A DNA stretch of 64,000 bases from Nocardia sp. NBC_01327 (GTDB lineage Bacteria > Actinomycetota > Actinomycetes > Mycobacteriales > Mycobacteriaceae): positions 6,076,001-6,140,000 of the forward strand of contig NZ_CP108383.1 in the NCBI RefSeq assembly GCF_035958815.1, read 5' to 3'. Positions 35,756 to 44,239 of the stretch are shown here, in pieces. Both the position numbers and the translations under genes were made by a program. The notes beneath the pieces were generated by a model. The model was not told where the DNA came from. It saw only the letters and a program-made list of their open reading frames with translations, and did no database searches. Position 1 is the first letter of the stretch; the number at the start of each line of letters is the position of its first letter.

Positions 35756-36759
35756 GGCACCATCCCGATGGAGCGCAGGGTCGAAATGAGCTGATCCGCC
35801 TGCGCATCGGCCGACACCTGCTGCACCCGCACATCCGGTGAGTTCAGGAAGGGAATCAGCTTGTCCCGCAACAGAGTGTGGAATGTGTCGAGGTTGCCGG
35901 ACAGCGTGATATCGGAGTTGCCGAGCGTCACCGCCGTGGGCGCGAGAATCGAGACGATGGAACGGAAGTCGCCGACATGCGGCAGCAGCAGATCCCCCGC
36001 ATTCTGCGCCAGCTGACCACCACTGATGATCAGCTTGATCACATTGAACAGCACATCCGCCAGACCGGCCGCCCGCGCGGGCCCCAGCGTGAGGATGCGA
36101 TCCACCGACTGGCGCCCGTCCGCGAGCTTGGTCGTAATCTGTTGCGCCCCCGCCAGAATCCGATCGATATCGGCGGTGTGCGAGGCCATATCACGGAGCG
36201 CGGCCCGCCCGGCGTTATTGATCCGGTCCAGCTCGGCCGGATCGGACGGGAAGGCCGCATTGACGTCGGTCACCAGCTTCTGCAGATCCGTCCACCGGCC
36301 GCCGGTGATGATATTCGACAGCGCCCGCAGGATGTCCTCCACATTGGTGGCGGGCACGGTCTGCGACATCGGGATGACATCGCCATTGTGCAGGAAGCCG
36401 CTGTCGGCGTTCTTCGGCGCCTCCAGCGCGATATGGATATCACCGAGGATGGTGCTCTGCCGCAATTCCGCCGTGGTGGTCTTCGGCAGCTTGGCATCGC
36501 TATGCAGTTTCACCGTCGCGACGGCGGTGGTGCCGATCAGATCGATATGGTCGAGCATGCCGATCTCGACGCCGTCGGCGATCACCTTGGCGCGGTCCGG
36601 CAGATTCAGCACCGAACCGAATTCGATTCGGACGGTATAGGTATCACCGCTCGGATAGGTCCCCGGGATGGGGAGGTCGGTGGCCCGCACTCCGCACCCA
36701 CTGAGCAGCAGGGTCGCGGCGGTCAGCGCGGGCACGAGCCGCAGGAGTACACGCTTCAC
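35752..36759 (-). CDS. mceE: MceE lipoprotein (LprN-like)
   Basis: This is a 335-residue lipoprotein. The signal peptide ends in the lipobox LLSGC, and the MCE domain includes YTVRIEFGSVLNLPDRAKVI. MceE is the lipidated subunit in all mce operons and anchors the complex to the outer leaflet. It overlaps both neighbouring genes by 4 bases. Confidence 0.92.
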   Translation of the reverse strand: MKRVLLRLVPALTAATLLLSGCGVRATDLPIPGTYPSGDTYTVRIEFGSVLNLPDRAKVIADGVEIGMLDHIDLIGTTAVATVKLHSDAKLPKTTTAELRQSTILGDIHIALEAPKNADSGFLHNGDVIPMSQTVPATNVEDILRALSNIITGGRWTDLQKLVTDVNAAFPSDPAELDRINNAGRAALRDMASHTADIDRILAGAQQITTKLADGRQSVDRILTLGPARAAGLADVLFNVIKLIISGGQLAQNAGDLLLPHVGDFRSIVSILAPTAVTLGNSDITLSGNLDTFHTLLRDKLIPFLNSPDVRVQQVSADAQADQLISTLRSIGMVP

Positions 36760-37691
36760 CGGGCACCCGCCTGCGGTAGCTGCGCGGCGAGCGGCGGCAA
36801 TTGCGCGAGCAGACTGCCGATATCACCCTGATGCTGCTGCAGGAAGTCGTGCGCCTGCGGCAGATACTGATCGAGCAGTGCGTAGACCTGCTGATCGTAT
36901 TTACCCGCATTGCGCGCCAGCACCGGCAGGAACTCCACGGCGATATCCACGGCGCCGGCGAATTCGGTGGAGAATTCACCGATCAGCTGCAACCCGGCCC
37001 GCAGATTGTCCAGTACCAGTTGCATATCCGGCCAATTGCTCACGAACATGGTGGTGAGCTGATCCAGATTGTCCACCAACCGCCGGAACACCACATCCCG
37101 CTGGGACGGATCCCCGACCACCGCGGACAGCCGCTGTAGCAGCTGATTCCACTGCGGCCCGGTACCGTCGATGGCCTTGTCGGCGGCGGTGAGGGTGTCA
37201 TTGATCAGCGTGTCATCCGATCCCCCGGGCCCGGTCAGATCCCCGGCCAGCTTGCCCATGGAATCGAGCGCCTCGCTGATGCCGATGGGGGTCTTGGTGT
37301 GGTCCAGCGGAATGCATTTCGCGGTATCGAAGCGCGCGCCGCCGGTATACGGCGTGGTCAACTCCACATGCCGGTCGGTCACAATCGAACTGGACATGGT
37401 GACGGCCTGGATATCGGCGGGCAGTTTCACCTTGTCGCCGACCTTCATGGTGACCCGCATGCGATCGCCGAGCGATTCGATCTTCGAGACGGTGCCGACA
37501 TCGACCCCGAGCATGGTCACGCTATTGCCCTTGTAGAGGCCGACGGTATCGGTGAACTCCGCGCAGACGTCCTGCTCGGAATCACGCACCGCGCTCGCCC
37601 AGGTCACTCCCGCCGCCACCGTGGCGATCACCACGACCGCGACCCCGATGGCCAATACCGCTCTACCCCGCGCTTTGCGAATCCACTGCAT
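36756..37691 (-). CDS. mceD: MceD subunit of Mce importer
   Basis: This is a 311-residue protein with an N-terminal helix (AVLAIGVAVVVIATVAAGV) and an MCE domain near residues 45-120 (DTVGLYKGNSVTMLGVDVGT, typical of MceD). A helical domain without a long Pro-rich tail follows. ATG at 37691 overlaps the MceC stop as TGATG. Confidence 0.9.
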   Translation of the reverse strand: MQWIRKARGRAVLAIGVAVVVIATVAAGVTWASAVRDSEQDVCAEFTDTVGLYKGNSVTMLGVDVGTVSKIESLGDRMRVTMKVGDKVKLPADIQAVTMSSSIVTDRHVELTTPYTGGARFDTAKCIPLDHTKTPIGISEALDSMGKLAGDLTGPGGSDDTLINDTLTAADKAIDGTGPQWNQLLQRLSAVVGDPSQRDVVFRRLVDNLDQLTTMFVSNWPDMQLVLDNLRAGLQLIGEFSTEFAGAVDIAVEFLPVLARNAGKYDQQVYALLDQYLPQAHDFLQQHQGDIGSLLAQLPPLAAQLPQAGAR

Positions 37692-38710
37692 CAGCACGCC
37701 TTGCCTTCGTAGGGAATGCACACCTGCACACCGTCGGCGGGCTGATCCGCCTTCACCTGGGTGCCGAGCATGCCGTTGAGTTTGGCGATCACATCGCGCA
37801 TCCCGTTCACGACGGTGTCGATCCGATTCGGATCCTCCATGATCTTGGAGAACAGCTGCTCGAACTGCGTGACCGCCGGCTCGATGCTGTCGCCGTAGGC
37901 CATGATCGGGCGGTGCAGCACCACCAGCAGCCGCTTGACCAGGTTGAACATGCTCACGATCTGGTCCTTGCGATTGCCCAGCGAATCGGCGACACCGCCG
38001 AGCTGACGGACGAAGTCGGCCAGTAGCGCCTTGTCGTCGGCAATGGCGCCGATGTACTCGTCCGAAATCTGCAGCGTCGTATTCAACTGCTGCGTACGGT
38101 CGGCCAGCACACCGGTCAGATCATTGGCATTGGTGACCAGACTGCGCAGCGCGTCCGGCTGCCCGGCCAGCGCCTTGTCGAGCTGGCCCAGGGTGCTGCG
38201 CATGGTGCCGGCATCGACCTTGCTGAAGATGGGAGTGCCCTTGTCGAGAATGTCGCTGAGCTCGAACGGCGTTCCGGTGCGGTCGGGCGGAATGTGCTTG
38301 CGCCCCAAATCTTTATCGCCGGTCGGCGCCAGCGCCAGGTAGTGGCCGCCGATGGGGGTCAGCATCTTGACCTCCACCGCCGCCCGATCACCCACGTGCA
38401 CTTCGGATTTCACCGTGAAGCTGACCTCGACATGATCGCCGACCAGATCCACCGACCGGATCTTGCCGACATTGATGCCCGCCACCCGGACCTCGTCACC
38501 GGAGCGCGCCCCACCGGAGATCTTGAAATCGGCCGTATAGGTGCGCTGTCCGAACGGCACCACATACAGCGCCCCCGCCGCCAGCAGCAGCACCACGCAC
38601 ACCGAGACTCCCGCTATGCCCCAGCGCAATTGGGTCGGCTGATCGCCGCGCCCGGCGAGCACCTCACGAATGAGCTCGCCGAAATACTTCACCAGCGCTT
38701 TCAATTGCAC
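37691..38710 (-). CDS. mceC: MceC subunit of Mce importer
   Basis: This is a 339-residue protein with a membrane helix near residue 35 (VSVCVVLLLAAGALYVV) and an MCE domain that includes TADFKISGGARSGDEVRVAG and a long helical part. GTG at 38710 overlaps the last codons of MceB by 10 bases, so it is translated by coupling. It has a short Cys-containing tail (CIPYEGKAC). Confidence 0.88.
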   Translation of the reverse strand: MQLKALVKYFGELIREVLAGRGDQPTQLRWGIAGVSVCVVLLLAAGALYVVPFGQRTYTADFKISGGARSGDEVRVAGINVGKIRSVDLVGDHVEVSFTVKSEVHVGDRAAVEVKMLTPIGGHYLALAPTGDKDLGRKHIPPDRTGTPFELSDILDKGTPIFSKVDAGTMRSTLGQLDKALAGQPDALRSLVTNANDLTGVLADRTQQLNTTLQISDEYIGAIADDKALLADFVRQLGGVADSLGNRKDQIVSMFNLVKRLLVVLHRPIMAYGDSIEPAVTQFEQLFSKIMEDPNRIDTVVNGMRDVIAKLNGMLGTQVKADQPADGVQVCIPYEGKAC

Positions 38711-39708
38711 ACCACCAGGTTCTGGTTGGCGAGGACGACACCCGCGATACCGGATACCGCGGCCTCCCCGTGCGAACAGGTAATCCGCGGCTTCACCCCA
38801 TTGCCCGGCACCGCCTGGTTCAGGCCGGTGACCACCTGCGGAGTGATCGCGAGCAGCTGCGTGAGCTGGTCGGTCGCCGGCACCAGCCGGCGCAGCAGAC
38901 CGTCGATCGGACCGTAGGCCTGGTCGTAGGCGTCGCGCCCCTGCTCCAGGAGCGGAACGATCGGCCCGAGAACGGCTTTGGCGGTATCGATGGCGCTGAG
39001 CATGATCTGGTTCTTGCTGGTGAACTCGCGCAGAATATCCGCCAGCTGCTGGACCAGATCGCCGACGGCCTTCGATTTGCCGCCGATCTCATCGGACACC
39101 AGCCCCAGATTGCGGACCAGCAGCACGATGACCGCTTCACTGCTGCTGGCGTGTTTGGTGAGCGTATCCAGATCCGAGAGCACCGGCCCGATACCCGAAC
39201 CGTCGCCCTGGATCACCCGCAGCAGATTGTCGCCGAACTGGTTGAGCTGCGCGGGATCCAAGGTGTCGAACAGCGGTTTGAAGCCGTTGAACAGTTTGGA
39301 GACATCGAAGCTCGGGATGGTGCGCTGCACCGGAATCGTGGTTCCCGGAGCGAGTTTCGCGCCACCCGTGCCGTCGGTGAGCAGCTCGACATACCGCTGC
39401 CCGATGAGATTCTGGTAGCGCACCGCCGCCTGGGTGTTGTCGTAGATCGGCCGGTCGGTGTTCACGGTGAAGTGCACCCGCGCCTGCGCACCGTCCAGTG
39501 CGACCGTCTCTACCTTGCCGACCGCGACACCCGACATGCGCACCGAATCACCGGCGAACAACCCCGATACATCGGTGAACACGGCGTCGTATCCGACCTT
39601 GTCACCCGGAATCGGAGTGCGCAGGGCGGTCACGATGAATACCGAGCAGGCCGAAACGATGAGCAGGAAGATCACGAGTTTGACGGAGGACTTGACGACA
39701 TCGTTCAT
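38701..39708 (-). CDS. mceB: MceB subunit of Mce importer
   Basis: This is a 335-residue protein with an N-terminal helix (LVIFLLIVSACSVFIVTAL) and an MCE domain (YDAVFTDVSGLFAGDSVRMS, ending in NLIGQRYVELLT). The helical region follows. The motif FTDVSGLFAGDSVR is typical of MceB. It overlaps MceA by 4 bases. Confidence 0.9.
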   Translation of the reverse strand: MNDVVKSSVKLVIFLLIVSACSVFIVTALRTPIPGDKVGYDAVFTDVSGLFAGDSVRMSGVAVGKVETVALDGAQARVHFTVNTDRPIYDNTQAAVRYQNLIGQRYVELLTDGTGGAKLAPGTTIPVQRTIPSFDVSKLFNGFKPLFDTLDPAQLNQFGDNLLRVIQGDGSGIGPVLSDLDTLTKHASSSEAVIVLLVRNLGLVSDEIGGKSKAVGDLVQQLADILREFTSKNQIMLSAIDTAKAVLGPIVPLLEQGRDAYDQAYGPIDGLLRRLVPATDQLTQLLAITPQVVTGLNQAVPGNGVKPRITCSHGEAAVSGIAGVVLANQNLVVCN

Positions 39709-40733
39709 TTCGGCACTCCCCCGAGTGAATCAGCCAGGTACGGCATGGTTTTCACGATCAGATCGAGCTGCAGCTGCACCCGGCCGTCCACCACCGGGAA
39801 GGCTCCGTCCATGGCGCGCAGCAGATTCGGAATCCGGTTGTAGGCCGGGGCGACGGTGCCCAGCGAGACGCTGATCGGCACCGCCAGATCCAGCACGCCG
39901 CTCAGCACCCTCTCCAGCTCGGGATTATTGCGCTGCAGCAGATTCGAAATCCCGAGCAGCACCGCCTGATTCACCCCGTCAGTGGCCTTGTTGGTGCGAT
40001 CCTGATTCGCCGGATCACCGAAGTACGCGGCCTGCTCCAGCACCCCCAGCACGGCATGACCCGCCGACGGGGTCAGAGCCGCGAAGGCTCCGGTCATATC
40101 CGCGCCGATACCGAGGTAGTGACCGACCGGCGCCTGCTGCCCATCGGCCAGCATGCGCGCGGTGTCGAAGAACGACTGCAGTACCGGTTCCAGGCTGCCC
40201 GCATTGTCCAGCAGCAGGTCGAAAAGCCTATGGACGGTGGCGGAGTCGAGCACCTGGGTGAGCCGGGCCGCCCGCCGGAAGACGCCCGCGACGGTCGCAT
40301 TGGTGGCGTTCTCACCGATCTGCAGGATGGCGTTCTCGTGCAGCGGCGCGGTGCCGCTCCCCGCCACCAGCTCGATCGCACTGGAGCCGAACACATTCGA
40401 GGAGGTGAAGCGCGCGGTGACACCCTCGGTGAGCGCGGCGGCCTGCTTACGGTCGATCTGCACCTCGATGCGCTGATGGCCGTAACCCTCGGTATTCACC
40501 TCGCGCACGGTGCCGATGGCGTAGCCGCGGAATTTCACCTCCGCGCCCGGCGCCAGCCCCTCGCCCAGCGTCGCGGCGTCGATGGTCAGGTCGAACCTGT
40601 CGGCGAACGATCCACGCGCATAGGAACTTACGACGATCGTCACCGTGACCAGGACGATCGCGATCACCAGACCGCGCAGCCGCAGCATCCACGGTCCGGC
40701 ACTCCGCCCGGAATGATCCTTGAACATGCTCAT
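39705..40733 (-). CDS. mceA: MceA subunit of Mce importer
   Basis: This is a 342-residue protein with one N-terminal helix and an MCE domain including LGEGLAPGAEVKFRGYAIG and TARFTSSNVFGSSAIELV, typical of MceA. It begins 3 bases after yrbEB. The exact mce family (mce1 to mce4 type) cannot be settled by eye. Confidence 0.9.
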   Translation of the reverse strand: MSMFKDHSGRSAGPWMLRLRGLVIAIVLVTVTIVVSSYARGSFADRFDLTIDAATLGEGLAPGAEVKFRGYAIGTVREVNTEGYGHQRIEVQIDRKQAAALTEGVTARFTSSNVFGSSAIELVAGSGTAPLHENAILQIGENATNATVAGVFRRAARLTQVLDSATVHRLFDLLLDNAGSLEPVLQSFFDTARMLADGQQAPVGHYLGIGADMTGAFAALTPSAGHAVLGVLEQAAYFGDPANQDRTNKATDGVNQAVLLGISNLLQRNNPELERVLSGVLDLAVPISVSLGTVAPAYNRIPNLLRAMDGAFPVVDGRVQLQLDLIVKTMPYLADSLGGVPK

Positions 40734-40736
40734 CGG

Positions 40737-41606
40737 TCACCCCGAAATCTTGATGCCGACATCGAAGCCCCAGATCACGATGGTGAGGATCATGTCCAGA
40801 ATGACCACCAGCACCAGGCTGGCGCGAATGGCGCGGCCCGAGGCGCGGCCCACGCCCTCCGGTCCGCCGGTGGCGTAGAAGCCCTGGTAGCCGTGGATGA
40901 GAATGATGGTGATCACGAAAATCGTCGCTTTGAGCAGCGAGGCGAGCACATCACTCGGTTGCAGGAAGGCGTCGAAGTAGTGGTAGTAGGTGCCCGAGGA
41001 CTGCCCGTGCAGCACATTCACCACGGTCGCGCAGGACAGATACGACAGAATCAGCGTGAGCAGGTGCAGCGGCACGATGGTGATGACACCGGCGATCACG
41101 CGGGTGGTCACCACGAACGGCATCGGCCGGATGCCGATGGCCTCGAGCGCATCGATCTCCTCGGAGATGCGCATGGACCCGATCTCGGCCGTCATGCGGC
41201 AGCCGGCCTGCGCGGCGAATCCGATGGCTGCCACCATGGGCGCCATTTCCCGGGTATTCGCATACGCGGAGACGAACCCGGTGAGCGGGCCCATGCCGAC
41301 CATATTCAGCGCGGTGAAACCCTCCACGCCGATGGAGCCGCCGACCGCGATGCCGAGGAAGGCCAGCACCGCCACGGTGCCGCCGCCGACGATGATCGCG
41401 CCCGAGCCCCAGGTGATATCGGAGAGGATGAGCATGGTCTGGCGGCGATAGAACCGCAGCGTATGCGGGATTGCCGTCAGCACCTCATAGACGAAAGTCG
41501 CTTGATGGCCCAGGGATTCGAAGACCCCCAGCGGGGCCTGCGCACCGCGTTCGACGATCCGACCGGCCGCGCCGAGCGGCTGATAGCGTGCGGGAACCTG
41601 GGTCAT
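40737..41606 (-). CDS. yrbEB: YrbEB permease of Mce importer
   Basis: This is a 289-residue MlaE-family permease with about five helices and the conserved E-rich cytoplasmic loop SMRISEEIDALEAIGI that docks the ATPase. VAAIGFAAQAGCRMTAEIGS is also conserved. The stop of yrbEA overlaps its start by 1 base. It forms the inner-membrane channel with YrbEA; the MceG ATPase is not in the window. Confidence 0.94.
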   Translation of the reverse strand: MTQVPARYQPLGAAGRIVERGAQAPLGVFESLGHQATFVYEVLTAIPHTLRFYRRQTMLILSDITWGSGAIIVGGGTVAVLAFLGIAVGGSIGVEGFTALNMVGMGPLTGFVSAYANTREMAPMVAAIGFAAQAGCRMTAEIGSMRISEEIDALEAIGIRPMPFVVTTRVIAGVITIVPLHLLTLILSYLSCATVVNVLHGQSSGTYYHYFDAFLQPSDVLASLLKATIFVITIILIHGYQGFYATGGPEGVGRASGRAIRASLVLVVILDMILTIVIWGFDVGIKISG

Positions 41607-42436
41607 CAGCCCACCTGCGTCGGTAGGAACATCGAAACCAGCTGGGTGATAACAAGATTCACACCGAAGGCCGCGATCACGCCGATCACCACCGCGGCGT
41701 TCACCGCATTGGCAACGCCCTTGGGACCGTTCATGGCTTCCAGGCCACGCTGACAGGACACGATCAGCACGATCACGCCGAACAGCACGGCTTTGAGGAT
41801 CGCCACCCCGAGATCGCTCATCTTGGCGAAGGCCGCGAAGGCCGACAGATAGCTGCCGGGCGTGACGCCCTGGAAGCCGACCGCGATCACATATCCGGTG
41901 AAGACGCCCATGAAGATGATCAGCATGCAGAGCAGGGGCGTGAGCACGAGCATGGCCGCCAGCCGCGGGGCGACCAGCCGGCGCACCGGGTCGATTCCCA
42001 TGGTGCGCAGCGCATCCACCTCATCGCGAATGGTGCGGGCGCCGAGATCGGCGGCGATGGCCGATCCGGCCGCACCGCCCAGCAGCAGTGCGGTCACCAT
42101 GGGCGCACCCTGCCGGATGACGCCCAGACCACCGGCCGCGCCGGAGACGGAGCTCGCGCCGACCTGCTGGGTGAGGCTGCCGACCTGCACCGCGACAATG
42201 ACGCCGAACGGAATCGATACCAGCACAGCGGGAATCGCGGTCACGCTGACTATGAACCACCCCTGCTGCAGGGTGTCACGCCACGGATGTTTCAGGGCGA
42301 CGATATCGGTGACGAGGTAGCGAAATGCCGCCACCGCCAGTTGAATGGTGCGCCCGAACGTGCGCAACCCGGAAAGAACGAACTCGACTGCCTGCCGAAC
42401 GAACGGCTCCGGCCCCCGAATGGCCTTGTCGACCAA
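41606..42436 (-). CDS. yrbEA: YrbEA permease of Mce importer
   Basis: This is a 276-residue MlaE-family permease, the first gene of the mce operon. The motifs AGSAIAADLGARTIRDEVDA and LRTMGIDPVRRLVAPRLAA define the coupling loop. The start is TTG at 42436 with GGGGTGG upstream; no closer ATG or GTG fits. Its promoter region holds direct repeats and a palindrome. Confidence 0.93.
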   Translation of the reverse strand: MVDKAIRGPEPFVRQAVEFVLSGLRTFGRTIQLAVAAFRYLVTDIVALKHPWRDTLQQGWFIVSVTAIPAVLVSIPFGVIVAVQVGSLTQQVGASSVSGAAGGLGVIRQGAPMVTALLLGGAAGSAIAADLGARTIRDEVDALRTMGIDPVRRLVAPRLAAMLVLTPLLCMLIIFMGVFTGYVIAVGFQGVTPGSYLSAFAAFAKMSDLGVAILKAVLFGVIVLIVSCQRGLEAMNGPKGVANAVNAAVVIGVIAAFGVNLVITQLVSMFLPTQVG

Positions 42437-42502
42437 TGCCTACCACCCCACTGCCACTGCTGGTCACTGCCGACCGGTCCCCTTGTTCGACCGCTGCCGA
42501 CT

Positions 42503-42615
42503 GACCGAGACAGTAATACAGCTTTCGGACTGACGTGTCAGTCTTCACTGGTTTCATTCGAATGCTTGACCAAGTAGCCAGGTCTGGGGCAGAATACGCG
42601 ACCCAGACAGTAATA
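42503..42615 (-). promoter_or_regulatory. mce operon promoter region: palindrome and direct repeats
   Basis: Two 16-base direct repeats lie at 42503-42518 and 42600-42615 (GACCGAGACAGTAATA and GACCCAGACAGTAATA). Between them GACTGAC-GT-GTCAGTC (42528-42543) is a perfect inverted repeat with 7-base arms. The set lies 67-180 bases upstream of yrbEA. The shape fits TetR-type operators, and two TetR genes end the operon. Confidence 0.65.
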
Positions 42616-42657
42616 GCCGTTTGCTGCGACAGCAGTGGGCAATGGCTCGGCAAACGG

Positions 42658-42697
42658 AAATGCCGTCGAATCAATTCGAATTGATTCGACGGCATTT
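42658..42697. terminator. Perfect 40-bp palindrome after rubB
   Basis: AAATGCCGTCGAATCAATTC and its exact complement form a 40-base palindrome with no spacer, centred on the TTCGAA core. It starts 15 bases after the reductase stop in the minus direction and ends in ATTT. It is the likely terminator of the alk operon before the mce promoter; its perfection could alternatively mark a protein-binding site. Confidence 0.75.
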
Positions 42698-42712
42698 CAC
42701 TTTTGCGAGCAA

Positions 42713-43858
42713 TTAGCCTGGTGCACCGATCAGTTCGCGCGCCGCGCGAATATCAGCGGGGCGGCCAATGGCCACCGCGCCGGTCATCCGCCCGTCCCGC
42801 CTGCCCAGTACCGCGATATCGGGGGTGCCGGGCACACCGCGCACCTCGAGGTCGTCCCCCGGGCGAATCCGGCCCGCGAACTGGAGATTCAAGCCGTACT
42901 GCGTGGACCAGCCCCACGGCACCTGCGCACGGTCGGGCGATATTCCGAGCATCGCCTTCGCCGCGGCCGCGCCCTGCGCCTGCGCGCTGTTCCAATGTTC
43001 TTCTCGCACATACACATCGAGTTCGGGATCGAACCGGGCGGCGGCATCGCCGGCGGCGTAGATCCCGGAAATCGAAGTGCGATAGTCCTGGTCGATGAGA
43101 ATGCCGTCGCCGACCGCCACCCCGGCCGCGTCGGCGAGTGCGATATCGGGCACCGCGCCGATGGCGATCAGCGCCGCACCGGCGCGCCACCGGCGGCCGT
43201 CGGAGGCAGTGGCCAGCACCCCGCCGGCGACATCCTCGATATCGGTCAGCACGACATCGGTGTGAATCTCGACCGCATTGTCCGCGTGCAGCTTTCGGAA
43301 GAACTCACCGATGGTCTCGGGTGCGACGCGGTCCAGCGGCGTGGGTCCGGCGTGCACGACGGTCACCTGCGCGCCGAGACCGGCCGCTGTCGCGGCGACC
43401 TCACATCCGATGAGCCCGGCGCCGACGATGAGCAGCGATCCGTCATCGATGGCCGCGCGGATCGGCGCGATATCGCCACGGCCGCGCAGCGTATGCGCAC
43501 CCAGCCCGACACCCGGCAGCCGGCGCGGCCGGGCTCCGGTCGCGAGAAGCAGTGCGTCGTAGTCGATCTCGGAATCATCGGTCAGATGCACGCGGGCGCG
43601 TTCGGCATCGATCCCGCGCACGGCCGTTGCGGTGCGCAGGTCGATATCCTGCGCGGACCAGAAGTCCGCCGCCTCCAGCAGCATTCGCCGTTCGACGGCC
43701 GTTCCGGCCAGCAGTTCCTTCGAGACCATGGGCCGCCGATACGGCAGGCCGCCCTCCGCGCCCAGCAGCACGATCTCACCGGGGTAGCCGGAGCTGCGCA
43801 GTGTCTTGGCCGCGGTGGCTCCGGCCACCCCGGCGCCCACGATCACGATTCGCCGCAT
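42713..43858 (-). CDS. rubB: Rubredoxin reductase (FAD/NAD-dependent)
   Basis: This is a 381-residue flavoprotein. VIVGAGVAGATAAKTL binds FAD, SLLIVGAGLIGCEVAATAAG binds NAD(P)H, and GIYAAGDAA is the conserved FAD site. It reduces the rubredoxins that feed electrons to AlkB. ATG at 43858 overlaps the rubredoxin stop as TGATG; GTG at 43861 is an alternative. It is the last gene of the operon. Confidence 0.92.
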   Translation of the reverse strand: MRRIVIVGAGVAGATAAKTLRSSGYPGEIVLLGAEGGLPYRRPMVSKELLAGTAVERRMLLEAADFWSAQDIDLRTATAVRGIDAERARVHLTDDSEIDYDALLLATGARPRRLPGVGLGAHTLRGRGDIAPIRAAIDDGSLLIVGAGLIGCEVAATAAGLGAQVTVVHAGPTPLDRVAPETIGEFFRKLHADNAVEIHTDVVLTDIEDVAGGVLATASDGRRWRAGAALIAIGAVPDIALADAAGVAVGDGILIDQDYRTSISGIYAAGDAAARFDPELDVYVREEHWNSAQAQGAAAAKAMLGISPDRAQVPWGWSTQYGLNLQFAGRIRPGDDLEVRGVPGTPDIAVLGRRDGRMTGAVAIGRPADIRAARELIGAPG

Positions 43859-44043
43859 CACGAGCGACTGACCTCGACCATCTCGAAATCCGCCTTGGCC
43901 GCACCACAATCCGGGCAGGACCAGTCCTCGGGAATATCGGCCCAGCGGGTACCGGGGGCGATATCGTCCTCGGGCCAGCCGAGCGCCTCATCGTATTCGA
44001 ACCCGCACACCAGGCAGCGGAAGAGTTTGAAATCAGTGGTCAT
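43858..44043 (-). CDS. rubA2: Rubredoxin, AlkG2-type
   Basis: This 61-residue protein carries the iron-binding Cys pairs CLVCG and CPDCG. After the second pair it reads AAKADFE, lacking the inserted Arg; this is the AlkG2-type pattern that works as electron carrier to AlkB. It overlaps the first rubredoxin gene by 11 bases, and the reductase start overlaps its stop. Confidence 0.93.
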   Translation of the reverse strand: MTTDFKLFRCLVCGFEYDEALGWPEDDIAPGTRWADIPEDWSCPDCGAAKADFEMVEVSRS

Positions 44044-44239
44044 GATCGCGTCCTGTTCGATCGGAGCCGGTGGGGGCCGTGGTGGATTCGAAGTCGAGCT
44101 TCTCCCGGACACCGCAGTCGGGGCAGCACCACTCATCGGGGACCGCGGACCACGGGGTGCCCGCCGGAAAGCCTTCCCGCGGAGCACCTTTCGATTCGTC
44201 GTAGACGTAGTCGCAGACCGGGCAACGGTAGGCGGCCAT
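44033..44239 (-). CDS. rubA1: Rubredoxin, AlkG1-type
   Basis: This is a 68-residue rubredoxin with CPVCD and CPDCG. The sequence after the second pair is VREKLDFE, the AlkG1-type form with the extra Arg; AlkG1 types were reported not to replace AlkG2 as AlkB donors. ATG at 44239 overlaps the alkB stop. A short Asp/His tail (RDHDH) ends it. Confidence 0.92.
   Translation of the reverse strand: MAAYRCPVCDYVYDESKGAPREGFPAGTPWSAVPDEWCCPDCGVREKLDFESTTAPTGSDRTGRDHDH

Noticed and set aside
40056..41753. 565-codon plus-strand frame across mceA/yrbEB
   Set aside because: It is antisense to strongly conserved mce genes and has shadow-like composition.
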